Assembly: GCF_000003605.2 (NCBI RefSeq)
Contig: NW_003130357.1
Span: 31,611-64,940 of the forward strand
Direction of reading: 5' to 3'
From: Saccoglossus kowalevskii
Lineage: Eukaryota > Hemichordata > Enteropneusta > Harrimaniidae
DNA length: 33,330 nucleotides
The translations under genes were made by a program, and so were the position numbers. Numbering within the stretch: the stretch's first letter is position 1; every line of letters starts with the position of its first letter. The notes beneath the pieces were generated by a model. It was given only the letters and a program-made list of their open reading frames with translations, ran no database searches and was not told the origin of the DNA. Of this stretch, positions 1 to 11,204 are shown piece by piece.

Positions 1-2060
1 AATCGGCACGGCATCAACTATGTTTTTTTTGTAAACTAAACAAGCACACAGTCGATATATGCACCGATTTGATAGTGTTATGAGCCAAAATGCTTATTTC
101 GCTACATTTTTCGTCGCGGAATGTGTAATCTACTGATAACGAAACGTGAAGACGACAGTTTGTAAGTTTGCACTATCGGTCGACGATTCACAGAACACTT
201 AATAGTTGAGTAGGAAAAGCGTGGTATTATATTCATTATATTTATCCAGTGTTTACTCCTGATTCTATAAAGAGTCACAATCGAATTAGCTGTAAACAAA
301 CGATGTTGTATTTTTTCGTGTGTTTTTTTTTTCGGCGTTACATATGCGTATTGTAATCGCCGCGGTTACAATCTTATTTATTTATATCAAGTTTATGTTT
401 ATCATTTATGAATTCACTTTGCTTGGCTGTAGAAATTTGATAGTTCAATAGTTCTGATAAACTTGAAAAATTCAGTGATTGGGTGATTTTAATATGAAAA
501 CACAAATATAACCAAATTTCTCAAATACATAGATTCCAAAATTAGCATAAAAACGTAAAATACTGAAACTCTTTCGAAACTTTCAATTCATGTTTCTGAA
601 AGTAAATACATTTGCCAATTAGACGCTGTTGTTCGTTGTCGTTGTTATTAAATATATATGTATGTTTTCCTTTTAAATCTATTTATCGACAACATTATCC
701 CAAAAAATCGTTAGCTAGTGCTGATCAGTGATCGATATTTTGTATAAGGCTTGGTTGGTAAATATGTAAACAAAGACGACATGATGCAACAGTCTATTGC
801 ATAGACGTTATCGCCATTTTGAGAAAATTAAATATTCGTAATTCTAAATGGTCACCTAACAAAGCCGTGGTTATGATGTGATAACATCTAACACTATACT
901 ACGATAAAGACTTTCCGTTTTCAACATTGTGAAAGTCTTTCGTTTTTTTCGAAAAAAATGGAAACAAGTTTTTTTGAGAAAATTCAGAAATATATTAAGA
1001 ATAACTAAATTGTTGTCATGCTTACCGACTACACAAGAATAATACAAACGGTTTGTTATTTTTTATATTCTCTATATTTTAGCATTTTATTTGTCTTGAA
1101 TTAAGACTGAAAGAAGCTGAATGAAATTACAAACTATGTAGTGTGTTCAACAACTCATATTGAACAATAACTTTAACAAATATGATTATACTTGGTGAAA
1201 ATACTGTATTTTTCTGAATAAAAAAGAAAGATTTTCACATTGGCAAAATGGGAAGTCTGTATCGTGGTATTATCTGACAACTGACATTATGCATAGACAC
1301 GTCATTAATATATCAGAAAAATGCAAATCCACAAATAACTGAAATTTTGATATACTCATGTGAATTATTTTTTTCGTAATGATGACATGTGTTATGGAAC
1401 ACATTACTGCTGATCGACTTAAATTGAATTAATTTCAATTCTATCTGGTATATTCAAACATATTAAATGGATAAGTTTGTGTCTTCTTTCCAGTAACTGC
1501 GATCATGATTAATGTCCAACCGAGTAAGGATTGGCTGTGAGTCAGATGTCGGCCGTTGTTAGGAATATGTCGGAGAGTAGACGACGACCTCTAACAACGA
1601 TATAAATCATTATTGGGTCACTATAATAACGTGACATCACAAGCAGTAAATTATTGTGACTGAAGTTTTATATATTTCATTGATGTCCGAATTCCATTTT
1701 AAATGTGCTTTCGTGTCTGTAATGGATATTCAATGCGCATAGTCCATTTGCATATGATTTATTGTTTTGGCAGCGCGCAATGTTGCAATTCACAAATGCG
1801 CATTCGTTTTCAAATAATCAATTTCGTGCCAAAATTTGAAATTTATGCAAATGATACAAAGTAGTGAGTGCATGTAAATTATAAATAAGATTGCTTGTTT
1901 TGTTTGGCTTTATTTATGTGTTGTTGTCAATCAAACATATAGTAATTAGTCGATATAAAACCGTTGTATTTCCCAAGCAAAAACCCTTCACCGGAAGCGA
2001 CAACACGGAGACAACACAGATTCTTGTATGTTCAAATATAATTAACAGTATCCTGTGGGA
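1..2060. other. AT-rich sequence without a recognised gene
   Basis: No reading frame here looks like protein and none has matching splice sites. The stretch contains only scattered short A/T runs. A small inverted pair, CGTTGTTAG near 1554 and CTAACAACG near 1593, is the only structure I noticed. It is best treated as intergenic or long-intron DNA. Confidence 0.5.
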
Positions 2061-2072
2061 AAAGACCAGCTC

Positions 2073-2114
2073 AAGCCGATTCGGCTTCGATAAATTCTCG
2101 GAGCTTGGCTCCGA
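2073..2114. repeat. two adjacent short hairpins
   Basis: Two perfect 7-bp stem-loops sit side by side. The first is AAGCCGA/TCGGCTT with a one-base centre (2073-2087). The second is TCGGAGC/GCTCCGA with a three-base loop (2098-2114). Local GC content is higher than in the flanks. No function is recognised. Confidence 0.6.
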
Positions 2115-2416
2115 TATGGATAGCCATGACTGTATAAACGGACAGGGGCCGAAATCACGCCCTCCATCGACTTCATCAAATTACGTTCCATTCAAATCAT
2201 AGCACCTGAGGAGTCGATATAATTTGTAATTATAACACGGCCCAACTGTGTACACGCACGGTGTTAATAGGCAGAAGGAACAGTATTAGCTCCGCTAAAA
2301 TGCTGCTGTGTAAACCTAGTAAATGTCATCAGGCTTCGTACGCTCGCCAACTGGTGTTTTTTATTTGATATTATATGAGTGTTTTCGGTTAGCATTGTCC
2401 GCTGTTCATGGTCATA

Positions 2417-2595
2417 TAACACTGTTCCGTTCCGTTTCGAGTGTGACAATCCATTGCTTTTACATTGTAACATCACGAAAGGGTGATTGATTTCTCGTGA
2501 ATATCCTGGTAATAACCAGAGGGTAACCAACACTCGTTTGGCCAACGAGTGTTTTCAAGTAGTGATATAGAACGTAGTGATATGGAACAGTGTTA
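2417..2595. repeat. short inverted-repeat segment
   Basis: A 12-bp arm TAACACTGTTCC (2417-2428) is matched by its exact reverse complement at 2584-2595. Inside the interval lies a second inverted pair, AACACTCGTT (2529-2538) and AACGAGTGTT (2544-2553). The nested arrangement could be a decayed fold-back element. I see no target-site duplication. Confidence 0.4.
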
Positions 2596-2599
2596 CCCG

Positions 2600-5500
2600 C
2601 GGTCGTGAGCCATGCATAAATGACGTCGCTTGAAAAAGACAGTGGATGGTGTGTTTTTTGTAAGTGTTGAATGAAAACAGATAGATAGTTACTAGGTTTA
2701 ATTGTGTTGTCATAGGAACGCTATTTTTAATTACATAAGACAGGAACGCTCTAAACTTCCATTTAGGGGAGTAATTAAAGTTAAAGTTTGGAATCACATA
2801 TAACTCGGCCTTTGGTTCAGTTTTACAGTGATTTGGGGTTCGAAACTTGATTGTACTTATTACGGTATATTTTTCCTCGTAGTTAATTTATGAAATACAT
2901 TATTATTTTCGAATTCAAATGTGCAAACATCATTTTTTCACATTTTTTAATTAATTTTACGATGTGGCTAGCTTCTTTTCTCTAGTTTGAACGAGTCTTT
3001 TTTGCGAGTTTTTTTTTTCTTGTGACTTTCTCTTGTTTTCAAAGAGCAAATTGGAATGTATGTTAATAGCGTTGGGGTTCAAGGTAATCTAATTGTACGT
3101 TGCGCAATGTGCTAGATACAAGTCATGTCTGTCTGTCTGTAATGTTATTGATTGGATATCATGTAGCATCACATATCACATATGTTGTGTTCGTGACACA
3201 ATTTTGCTGACTCGGCATCCGGTTATAATTCCGAAACACAGCTGTTGGGAGATCATGTCACATTGAAAGCCCAGCAGGGGCTGTAGCTCGGTAGTCGTAT
3301 CGGTTTACATGAGATTATTCGCTAGTGCACAAAATTAATATAACATTAATCTATATATTCAAACCATCGAGGTAGTGTTAATCTAAACATTCTAACATTG
3401 TAAGAATCGTCGTATGAGGAAGTAGCTGGCCTAAGGCAATAGAATGAGTCAAATGATAGTGTAAAATTGAATAAATATATCCCTTCTTACCATAATTATT
3501 ACACGGTATAGGAATGTTTAAGTCGATTCGGGCTGAATTGAAGATTATATCTTCTTTTTCATGTTTTTATTATAATTATGGATGCCATTGGGATAAGTGA
3601 AAAAGGCAATTTTATTTCTATGGTGCAATTATTTCTTTATAACTCTAAATTGTGCTGCGTGAAATGAAGGCATATTAGTATAGTTAATTTTAGTGTATTC
3701 CAGTGAGTTAATAGTTTTTCGTGTGCACGTATCCATTAGTAACATGCAAAATTGCGCAAATTGTTAAAGTCGGACTTATGCACTATAATTGTGTCTTTGT
3801 GTCTTGCAACTGCGTTTGTCGTCCTCATAATGGTCGTCTGTGTCAACAGATCACAGTAGGAGTAGTATTGAATAAGATGTGGTATAAATATGTACAATCT
3901 AAAGTGTTAATTGTGTTTTACCAATAAAATGATGATGTCGAAAAAATGAACGTGATAATTTTGTTAATTCTTTCATTAAACAGGTAACGACGGTGACTTC
4001 AAATAATTTTGTTTTGACAGTATGTACATCCTAATAAAAACAGCAGGGTATGAGTTTTCGTTTTTGGAAGTTAACATGGCAGGGTTCATTAGATGCGACA
4101 GTGAAAATACGAGTGTGCGTGAGCTGCGGATTAGGTACTGTATATACAGAGCGCATGCGTACTGGCGTGGTCATTAGTTCATCTTATCATGATCTTATGA
4201 ATACTGCTGTTTTTTATTATATACAAAATGTAAAAAATAATTGCACTGCCGCTCACAAATGAGTGGCTCTTATATCCCTTGGTGGCCATGTTATCACATA
4301 GCCTCTGGCTAATAAATGTTGATAGATGGTTTCATTTGCATTTAGATCGTAATGGTTGTGTATGTACATTGATTGCGTAGGTTAAAGTGTTAGTAATCAA
4401 CCTTTCGCGAATTGTGGTTCCAGACAATCTATTCAGAAAGTTCAAATCCGTGTGGTATATTACCCAATCAGCTGAACTTTTTTCGTAAAACGGGTTTACA
4501 TACGGGCGAGGAATTGATAGAAATAAGGAAGCGCTTTAAACAAAGTGTTTGCACACGCGTCGCGTATGTCGCATGGAACCTATGTCGGACACGACGCGGC
4601 GTAAACACCATATCCCTTAAAAACCGAGTCGATGGTTTTGGAGAAATTCAGTTCCGGAACAACTAATACTATATCTGTCCTCTGTTAATCATTTGTTATA
4701 CACGAGTTGCACGTTTCTTATTAGTCACTACTATAATAATTGTAAAGGCATTCCTTCTTTCAAGGATTTTCTCGGATTACTCACGTTGGTTCGTTTCTAC
4801 ACGTGCACAGGAGCTATAATAACACGTTAAAAATACTGAAACTACTGTCTTACTAGACCTAATTCACAAGGTCATCAATGTAACTGACGTGTTTTTACAT
4901 GGGTATCGCAAGGTGTCACAACATGACGTCAGTGAAACGCAACGATCCCATTAATGGGGGGTAACATTTACAACACATTATTTTGCTCTGCGACACGGAA
5001 GCTTAGGACTTTGCAATTGTCAACATGTACATATAATTTACCAGCGATTATTTTTTGAACGGCAGCCAGTATTCAAATCCCGCTGGTATTTAATTTTAGT
5101 TCGGCCGATTTTTTTTGGGGGGGGGGGGTCACTCACACCGATTTTGTTGAAATTTCGTAATCAAAATTTACTCTGAAACTGACCCAAAAAATGTTAAATG
5201 GTTGATTCTATGCGTTAATCCATCAGGTGTATTATCATATAATATTCAAATCTGTGAGAAAGACAGAAGTTCATAACTGCTTGAAACATGACAATGCGTT
5301 AACACACGCACGTATCGCCGTCAGCAAGATTGCAATTATAACGGAAATGAAACATCCATTATTTTGATGAAATGTATCAGTACAATAACCATTGGTTACA
5401 TTTGCAACTAACAGTGAATAACAATACTTGATCACTTGAGTGGCTTCAGTCGACAGATTTTAGGTGTGGTAAAATGTAGGCTAATATCGTGCAAATTAAT

Positions 5501-7800
5501 GATCATGTCAATTTACGGAGTCCGCGTGTAAGCAACCAACATTTCTAGATACCATGATAAAACACAAAAACGCGTTTTATATAACCTAATAAATGGTGAA
5601 TATACTTATATGTGTTTTCAGCAAGCTTGATAAGAAATCCAATAAAAATGTGGTTATTTTTATGTTGCATGATTAGAAATGGATTTGATTTTTGTCTGAA
5701 ATAACAAATTAGCCCGAATGCATTTAACTTGTATCACTGAATGATAACGGTGTCGGGATAGGTTTACATTGGCCTTCATTTTTACAAAACGATTAATACA
5801 TAGTATTCCGAGGATTTGCATAAATTGATATTTTTTATGCTGCTTAAGATATCAACAATACAGATGCCGCTCTGAGGAGAAACACACTGTGATGAACATG
5901 TCAAAACAATCGAAGAAGCTTTTTATAAAAATGTAATTTCTTGTTACCCAAAAATAAACGGTTAATTTGCTTAGTCGCCCACGTTGCGTCAAACTTGTCA
6001 TAAACTTTGATTTGTTTCGATTTCAAGTCATAAGTTACGTATGGAAAAACTGTTTGGATGAGAACATTCTGCATTATGTAAAAGAAATACAGTTACGTAA
6101 ATAAAGTTCTAAAAATTAACATTTTTCAGTAAAAGAATTATTCACGATCTGTTTTAAGCATATTCAACGGAAAACAGAGTAGTAATTCTCAAAATTGTGA
6201 AATTCAATAAAAATAATGCATAAAAGGTGCATTTCATCTTTAATTTACTAATTACGCAAATGAAAATTATGAAAAATCCACGTGTCGGACTTTGTTCGCC
6301 GACAATTTTAGAGCGAATCGCTTGCAAAGCATGACATATATGAACCTACATTTTATGACTTAGAAATGTACAATTACTGTTAAACACCATTAAAGTCAAA
6401 AAGTCGTCGTACAATGCGTGTTTGAAAATATATAATGTTATTCATCACGATTCATCACATACAAACACATTTTCAACCACGCAAGTACCACACGGAGTCT
6501 GAGAATGTTTATACTGCGTACATAAACAATTGTCAACATAATTCATTTCAAATAAACAAGTAAACTGATTGACATACATGTGATAATTGCCGGATTGTTT
6601 TAGTAGATTCCATCACGAGTGCGGTGTTATTTGAAGGTCAGTAGTCAAAGAAGTCAGATTATTTTGTCTCCGAGAAACGATTATATTCTGAAAATACGTC
6701 AACAAACGATAGTTGTGTAAACGGTGAACGTAATTTGTAACGTCTATTTATGCAATATGCCGTAATATTTACATAAACTGCCATTTTAATATGGGGCAGA
6801 TCGGGTTTTACATTTCTAACTCGAGTCAAATCAAGTTTGCTCTGGTTGTTGAATATATTCACATACACTGGGTAGCTTGATCTTTTCAGTGTAAACTAGT
6901 GCCGCAAAATAAAATGAATCTTTTCAAAGTATTTCCGTCCTTGTTAAATGTAACGACGATGATTTTACTTTTCATGACAGGAAACGATATGTTATCCACA
7001 GTGAACGGCAATATACCGTACAATGACAAGCACGGTGCCTATTGACGTCCATACCAACATTACCCTACTTGTTATCTGGTTAGGACGCAATCTCGCGTAT
7101 TCCCCAGTTCGGCTGATGCGTGAGTTCCGTTGAAAGAATAAATGTAAATACGAAGTGTTTACTTTGTGGCGAAGCTTCTGTGGAAAATGAATACCATTTT
7201 GTTTTATTCTGTTTGTTTTTCTATACCCGGTGATATAAATTTATTCCATCTTTCGATTATATATGATCCGCCGTCTTGGACGATATTTATCCACAAACGA
7301 AGCCGATGTTTAGGTTTTCACTTTCGGTGCTTTGATGTGTACATTGCATTTATAGTCAAATTATGTGAATATTTTGGGTCAATGGCCTTGTGTTATTAAT
7401 AAATAACATTATAAATAAACAAATAGAAGCATCAAGATTTGATGTGTCCGATACTAATTTGTTTGTACATACATACCGTGTGATGTAGTATTGCTCCACG
7501 CAGTGTGGTACGTTTCGTCAGCGTGTCACAACAACCATTCGGGGTATATTTCTGTTGATGTTACCAGACCCAAACGATTCAGGAGACGGGTAATTTAGAC
7601 ACTTTCGTGCTATGTCCGTGACTGTATAACTAATCTACGATACAAATAATTGATCAGAAGTACCATCATCGCAGTGGCTAGATACGTGCTTGTATTGATA
7701 TATCATTCAAATATGACACTGGGTTTGATCTGCGCATGCTCCATTGTAATTTTACTACGTGGTATTTGATCGGCATGAATCTGTTCAGCTACATAGCGTG
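2600..7800. other. AT-rich sequence without a recognised gene
   Basis: About 5.2 kb with no supported coding exon. Longer open frames (such as 4412-4666) have no protein-like composition or splice context that I can defend. Visible items are a TGTC microsatellite near 3126, a consensus CRE palindrome at 4924-4931 and a G10 run near 5117. This could be intergenic DNA or an intron of a gene lying mostly outside the window. Confidence 0.45.
4924..4931. promoter_or_regulatory. CRE palindrome TGACGTCA
   Basis: A perfect CREB/ATF consensus octamer. Its downstream context, GTGAAAC, resembles that of the second CRE in the window at 32483-32490 (CTGAAAC follows there). No gene start is seen next to it, so its role is open. 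Confidence 0.3.
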
Positions 7801-7828
7801 CTGGTTTGTTTCTTAAAATACGTATGGT

Positions 7829-7909
7829 ATGTCAGAAATGGCAACGCAGAAGCCATCGACAGCCTATCAAGAGGCGAGGCTTACGCTGATCGCCCTTTTA
7901 GTCTTCGGC
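7829..7909 (+). CDS. possible first coding exon (27 codons)
   Basis: An ATG at 7829, followed by a second in-frame ATG at 7838 in a good initiation context (GAAATGG), opens 28 codons. The first part is polar. The end, LTLIALLVFG, is strongly hydrophobic and looks like the start of a membrane segment or signal anchor. A GTATAG that could serve as a splice donor begins at 7910, and without splicing a TAG follows at 7913. Base composition is less AT-rich than the surroundings. I found no partner exon whose phase I could confirm, so this is a weak candidate. It could be chance. Confidence 0.2.
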
Positions 7910-7929
7910 GTATAGCAACTGATTGCGTA

Positions 7930-7951
7930 CATGGTTGGCATACCAACCATG
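7930..7951. repeat. perfect 9-bp stem hairpin
   Basis: CATGGTTGG (7930-7938) and CCAACCATG (7943-7951) form a perfect stem with the loop CATA. It lies just downstream of the possible exon at 7829-7909. No known element is recognised. Confidence 0.6.
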
Positions 7952-8185
7952 GGAAAGTTAACCCCAGCGACCTTTGCTGACCCGGCATGGACTCTGATGC
8001 GACTACGCAGCGGGGTTGTGCTGAATCGACTGATAGTTATGAGTAATATACAAGTATAGTAAAACTGTCCTAATAATAAATATTCACGTAGAGACTAAGT
8101 TCGAAACAACTTAGATATACTCCCGAAAATTATTCCCCTAAACGTGTTTAATTTAGTGGAGTTTGCACGCCGTTAAAGTAACGAA

Positions 8186-8563
8186 ATGGCCACCACAAGC
8201 ATCATGGAGAATTTCAAAAGTATAATTCCTTTGTTTGTCAAAAACGGAAATAGATCTCTTACTCCCGCCAAATACAACGCTTGGCAAGCACATATGGGTA
8301 TTTTTTTATTATATTGCGATGTCTAATTATCTATGTTTCCAGCCTCTTCATTCAAAGGCAAGGTTTTTCACATCTTTCGGTCTTATACTAGTATGTCCCA
8401 TAATGCTATCAAACAAGCGATAATGATCAGGAGAGGTGATTTTATGTGCCAGCTCATTAATTTTCAATTTCACAATCAGTACAAGCTTGTATATCCAATC
8501 GTCTCGTCACGTGAACATTTCGAAAGTTTTCGAAAATACTCCGTCGTCACGCGCCGGATATAA
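8186..8563 (+). CDS. candidate small two-exon gene, copy 1 (110 aa)
   Basis: Exon 1 (8186-8297) starts at an ATG in a good context (GAAATGG), with an in-frame TAA upstream at 8174. It encodes MATTSIMENFKSIIPLFVKN and 17 more residues, then one base of the next codon. A GT at 8298 and a pyrimidine-rich acceptor (TATGTTTCCAG) ending at 8342 define a 45-nt intron. Exon 2 (8343-8563) continues in matching phase to TAA, for 110 residues in total. The protein is basic and rich in Phe and Ile, with no signal peptide or motif that I recognise. The intron is very short for an animal. From 8424 another frame overlaps exon 2 and stays open to 8750, so the true C-terminus may differ, or the gene may be a decayed fragment. 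Confidence 0.35.
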
Positions 8564-8750
8564 TATTGCCATAAATAGACCGAACACATGTAAAGTGCGA
8601 AGTAAAGAAAGCCAGATGGTGGAAATTGACAATGCCCATATATACAGTCACACAAACTGGGTTCATATGGTTCCAGAGTTGGTATATCGTCTGCTGGAGG
8701 GGGTCACTCGTATTATTTATATACGGGTATACCAAGGCACCAACTTTTGA
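8424..8750 (+). other. open frame overlapping the 8186 gene's second exon
   Basis: A second frame, offset from exon 2, is open to TGA at 8748-8750. Its second half reads like protein, for example HTNWVHMVPELVYRLLEG. It lacks an ATG near its beginning. Between copies, changes beyond 8563 in this frame are two silent, one replacement, and an insertion of exactly 3 bases, as expected if this frame once coded. The stop and the next ATG overlap as TGATG (8748-8752). It may be the shifted continuation of the 8186 gene, reached by an intron I could not fit, by frameshifting, or by an old frameshift mutation. Confidence 0.3.
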
Positions 8751-9169
8751 TGAAAATCACGGTCCGGGAGTCCAATTTCCTTAAAAACCCACCCCCTTAT
8801 AACATATAGTCTAGTTCAAAATGGTAAAATAGACCTATCATTGCCAGCACATATTACATATTTAGATCAACACGCAAAAATATGACCCATTTGATGAGTG
8901 GAATTGACCTTTGAAAATGGAATTGAAAATGTCAAAACCCTTGCCAATTGTGAAACATAATTTCTAGAACCCTGGGGTGCCTCGCATACCCGTTCAAGTT
9001 GGTAAGATTTTTCAGTCTTAGCCCCCCCCCCCCCCGATATCTTCTAAAAGAGAAACACAACACTCGGGGTGGGAGCTATCGCTGTTCGTTCACTAGAAAC
9101 ACTAAGCGTCACGTGACATCCAGAAGTATTGGTGTTTATAGTGGGCTATAGCAGGGGTATCATAGACGG

Positions 9170-9177
9170 TATAAAAA
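9170..9177 (+). promoter_or_regulatory. TATA box, copy 1
   Basis: TATAAAAA preceded by GACGG lies about 44 bp upstream of the ATG at 9214. A start site near 9200 would fit core-promoter spacing. The same element is preserved in copy 2 at 10880-10887. Confidence 0.4.
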
Positions 9178-9213
9178 CGATTTCCAGTCTCAGATACCTG
9201 TTAGTGTTAGTGT

Positions 9214-9494
9214 ATGTCGCCCTCAACGGTAACTGTTGAAAAAGCTGACACGAATGATGGCAGGAACGGCTCTAACAATTACTCTTCGTATTTCTATTGG
9301 AAATGTATATATGCATGTGTCGCCATAATGGTTTCTTTTTCGAATCAAAGAATTTGGAGAGAAGTCTGCCTGTTCAGCCTTCGCCTAAGGACTTGGCAGC
9401 AGGTCTTCATTCAGCCTATCTATTTGTCGGGCCGACTGCTGAAAATGAAACCTTGAACAAAAACATCGTCAATCTACTTCCATTGGAATATTAA
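9214..9494 (+). CDS. small ORFs downstream of TATA, copy 1
   Basis: Two overlapping frames are open. One starts at ATG 9214 and encodes 80 residues to TGA 9454-9456, beginning MSPSTVTVEKADTND. The other starts at ATG 9303 and encodes 63 residues to TAA 9492-9494, containing LPVQPSPKDLAAGLHSAYLF. The second reads more like a folded protein. A GTAACT after codon 5 of the first ORF (9229) and an AAAG acceptor at 9350 would join the two in phase, but both sites are unproven. This stretch lies inside a 322-bp block with no differences between copies. No family is recognised. Confidence 0.25.
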
Positions 9495-9766
9495 CAAATG
9501 ACAAAAATCTAGTCTGTAAAATATACGCCCCAGTTTGTGAACAGTTAACATCCATCATCGCGTCTGCGCCAAAAATCTTTACATAAGCAAAAAATCATTT
9601 CAAGGATCTACTCTAAGTTTACAACAATGTACGTATATATGACGATATAATTAACCTAGTCGTAATTAATAACAATTTAAAAGAATCTGGAAATGGTGCA
9701 GTGTTAATTCACAATAAATATCACGAAATCCCACTACTTGGCGATAAAATCCCCGCAGAGGGATAG
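9449..9766 (+). pseudogene. broken protein-like reading frame, copy 1
   Basis: One frame runs 105 codons from 9449 to a TAG at 9764-9766 with only two internal stops, both TAA (9584 and 9614). The residues are strongly protein-like, for example LVCKIYAPVCEQLTS before the first stop and GNGAVLIHNKYHEIPLLGD after the second. The final TAG is made by the duplication junction: the frame's natural continuation lies beyond copy 2. I read this as a decayed coding segment, or as exons whose boundaries I could not resolve. A link to the 8186 gene upstream is possible but unproven. No family is recognised. Confidence 0.45.
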
Positions 9767-9892
9767 TAAAACTGTCCTAATAATAAATATTCACGTAGAG
9801 ACTAAGTTCGAAACAACTTAGATATACTCCCGAAAATTATTCCCCTAAACGTGTTTAATTTAGTGGAGTTTGCACGCCGTTAAAGTAACGAA

Positions 9893-10271
9893 ATGGCCAT
9901 CACAAGCATCATGAAGAATTTCAAAAGTATAATTCCTTTGTTTGTCAAAAACGGAAATAGATCTCTTACTCCCGCCAAATACAACGCTTGGCAAGCACAT
10001 ATGGGTATTTTTTTTATTATATTGCGATGTCTAATTATCTATGTTTCCAGCCTCTTCATTCAAAGGCAAGGTTTTTCATATTTTTCGGTCTTATACTAGT
10101 ATATCCCATAATGCTATCAAACAAGCGATAATGATCAGGAGAGGTGATTTTATGTGCCAGCTCATTAATTTTCAATTTCACAATCAGTACAAGCTTGTAT
10201 ATCCAATCGTCTCGTCACGTGAACATTTCGAATGTTTTCGAAAATACTCCGTCGTCACGCGCCGGATATAA
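9893..10271 (+). CDS. candidate small two-exon gene, copy 2 (110 aa)
   Basis: This is the paralog of the 8186 gene. Exon 1 is 9893-10004, the intron 10005-10050 (46 nt, one T longer) and exon 2 10051-10271. The length difference falls in a T run inside the proposed intron, which leaves the spliced frame intact. Coding differences from copy 1 are four amino-acid changes (Thr to Ile, Glu to Lys, Met to Ile, Ser to Cys) and two silent changes. That ratio suggests weak or no constraint since the duplication. Without splicing, the frame from the same ATG would end at 10099. Confidence 0.33.
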
Positions 10272-10461
10272 TATTGCCATAAATAGACCAAACACATGTA
10301 AAGTGCGAAGTAAAGAAAGCCAGAAGGTGGAAATTGACAATGCCCATATATACAGTCACACAAACTGGGTTCATATGGTTCCAGAGTTGGTATATCGTCT
10401 GCTGGAAGGGGTCACTCGTATTATTTATATACGGGTATACCAAGGCACTAGTAACTTTTGA
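10132..10461 (+). other. overlapping open frame, copy 2
   Basis: The copy-2 counterpart of the frame at 8424-8750 ends at TGA 10459-10461 and carries three extra bases near 10450 that keep the frame. The ATG at 10461 overlaps the stop as TGATG. This ATG opens a 44-codon ORF (10461-10595) that is intact here but broken in copy 1 by a one-base difference in a run of A and C. Its residues, such as LITYSLVQNGKIDLSLPAHI, look protein-like. Confidence 0.3.
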
Positions 10462-10879
10462 TGAAAATCACGGTCCGGGAGTCCAATTTCCTTAAAACCC
10501 CACCCCTTATAACATATAGTCTAGTTCAAAATGGTAAAATAGACCTATCATTGCCAGCACATATTACATATTTAGATCAACACGCAAAAATATGACCCAT
10601 TTGATTAGTGGAATTGACCTTTGAAAATGGAATTGAAAATGTCAAAACCCTTGCCAATTGTGAAACATAATTTCTTAGAACCCTGGGGTGCCTCGCATAC
10701 CCGTTCAAGTTGGTAAGTTTTTCTTCTTAGTGCCCCCCCCCCCCAGATATCTTCTAAAAGAGAAACACAACACTCGGGGTGGGAGCTATCGCTGTTCGTT
10801 CACTAGAAACACTAAGCGTCACGTGACATCCAGAAGTATTGGTGTTTATAGTGAGCTATAGCAGGGGTATCATAGACGG

Positions 10880-10887
10880 TATAAAAA
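10880..10887 (+). promoter_or_regulatory. TATA box, copy 2
   Basis: This TATAAAAA is identical to the copy-1 element, with the same spacing to the ATG at 10924. The sequence from just after the presumed start site onward is identical between copies for over 300 bp. Confidence 0.4.
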
Positions 10888-10923
10888 CGATTTCCAGTCT
10901 CTGATACCAGTTAGTGTTAGTGT

Positions 10924-11204
10924 ATGTCGCCCTCAACGGTAACTGTTGAAAAAGCTGACACGAATGATGGCAGGAACGGCTCTAACAATTACTCTTCGTA
11001 TTTCTATTGGAAATGTATATATGCATGTGTCGCCATAATGGTTTCTTTTTCGAATCAAAGAATTTGGAGAGAAGTCTGCCTGTTCAGCCTTCGCCTAAGG
11101 ACTTGGCAGCAGGTCTTCATTCAGCCTATCTATTTGTCGGGCCGACTGCTGAAAATGAAACCTTGAACAAAAACATCGTCAATCTACTTCCATTGGAATA
11201 TTAA
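10924..11204 (+). CDS. small ORFs downstream of TATA, copy 2
   Basis: The sequence is identical in every base to the copy-1 ORFs: 80 codons from 10924 and 63 codons from 11013, ending at 11204. The same alternative spliced reading is possible. Lack of any difference here, against about 2% elsewhere in the unit, means either constraint or recent gene conversion. Confidence 0.25.

Larger units (their letters stand above)
8056..9762. repeat. tandem duplication, copy 1 (1,707 bp)
   Basis: The sequence starting ATAGTAAAACTGTCC at 8056 recurs from 9763 in the same orientation and abuts it directly. Comparing by eye I count about 29 substitutions and small indels over the unit, which is roughly 98% identity. 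The copies have no terminal inverted repeats and no flanking target duplication. This points to a segmental tandem duplication rather than two transposon insertions. Confidence 0.97.

Noticed and set aside
1891-2202. 103-codon open frame with a possible acceptor before TATCCTGTGGG
   Set aside because: It begins without ATG (TTG start), overlaps the hairpin pair and has no matching upstream exon.
2264-2545. 93-codon minus-strand open frame
   Set aside because: Overlaps the inverted-repeat segment and has neither protein-like composition nor splice context.
3283-3330. tRNA-like start GGGGCTGTAGCTCGGTAG
   Set aside because: It resembles an A box, but no B box, acceptor stem partner or cloverleaf follows. 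It may be a SINE head at most.
4412-4666. 84-codon open frame
   Set aside because: No ATG context, splice partner or recognisable motif; consistent with chance in a less AT-rich patch.
9584-9616. Reassigned TAA codons (alternative genetic code) to explain the two in-frame stops
   Set aside because: PDCD10 in the same window uses the standard code with TAA as stop, so decay or missed introns are simpler.
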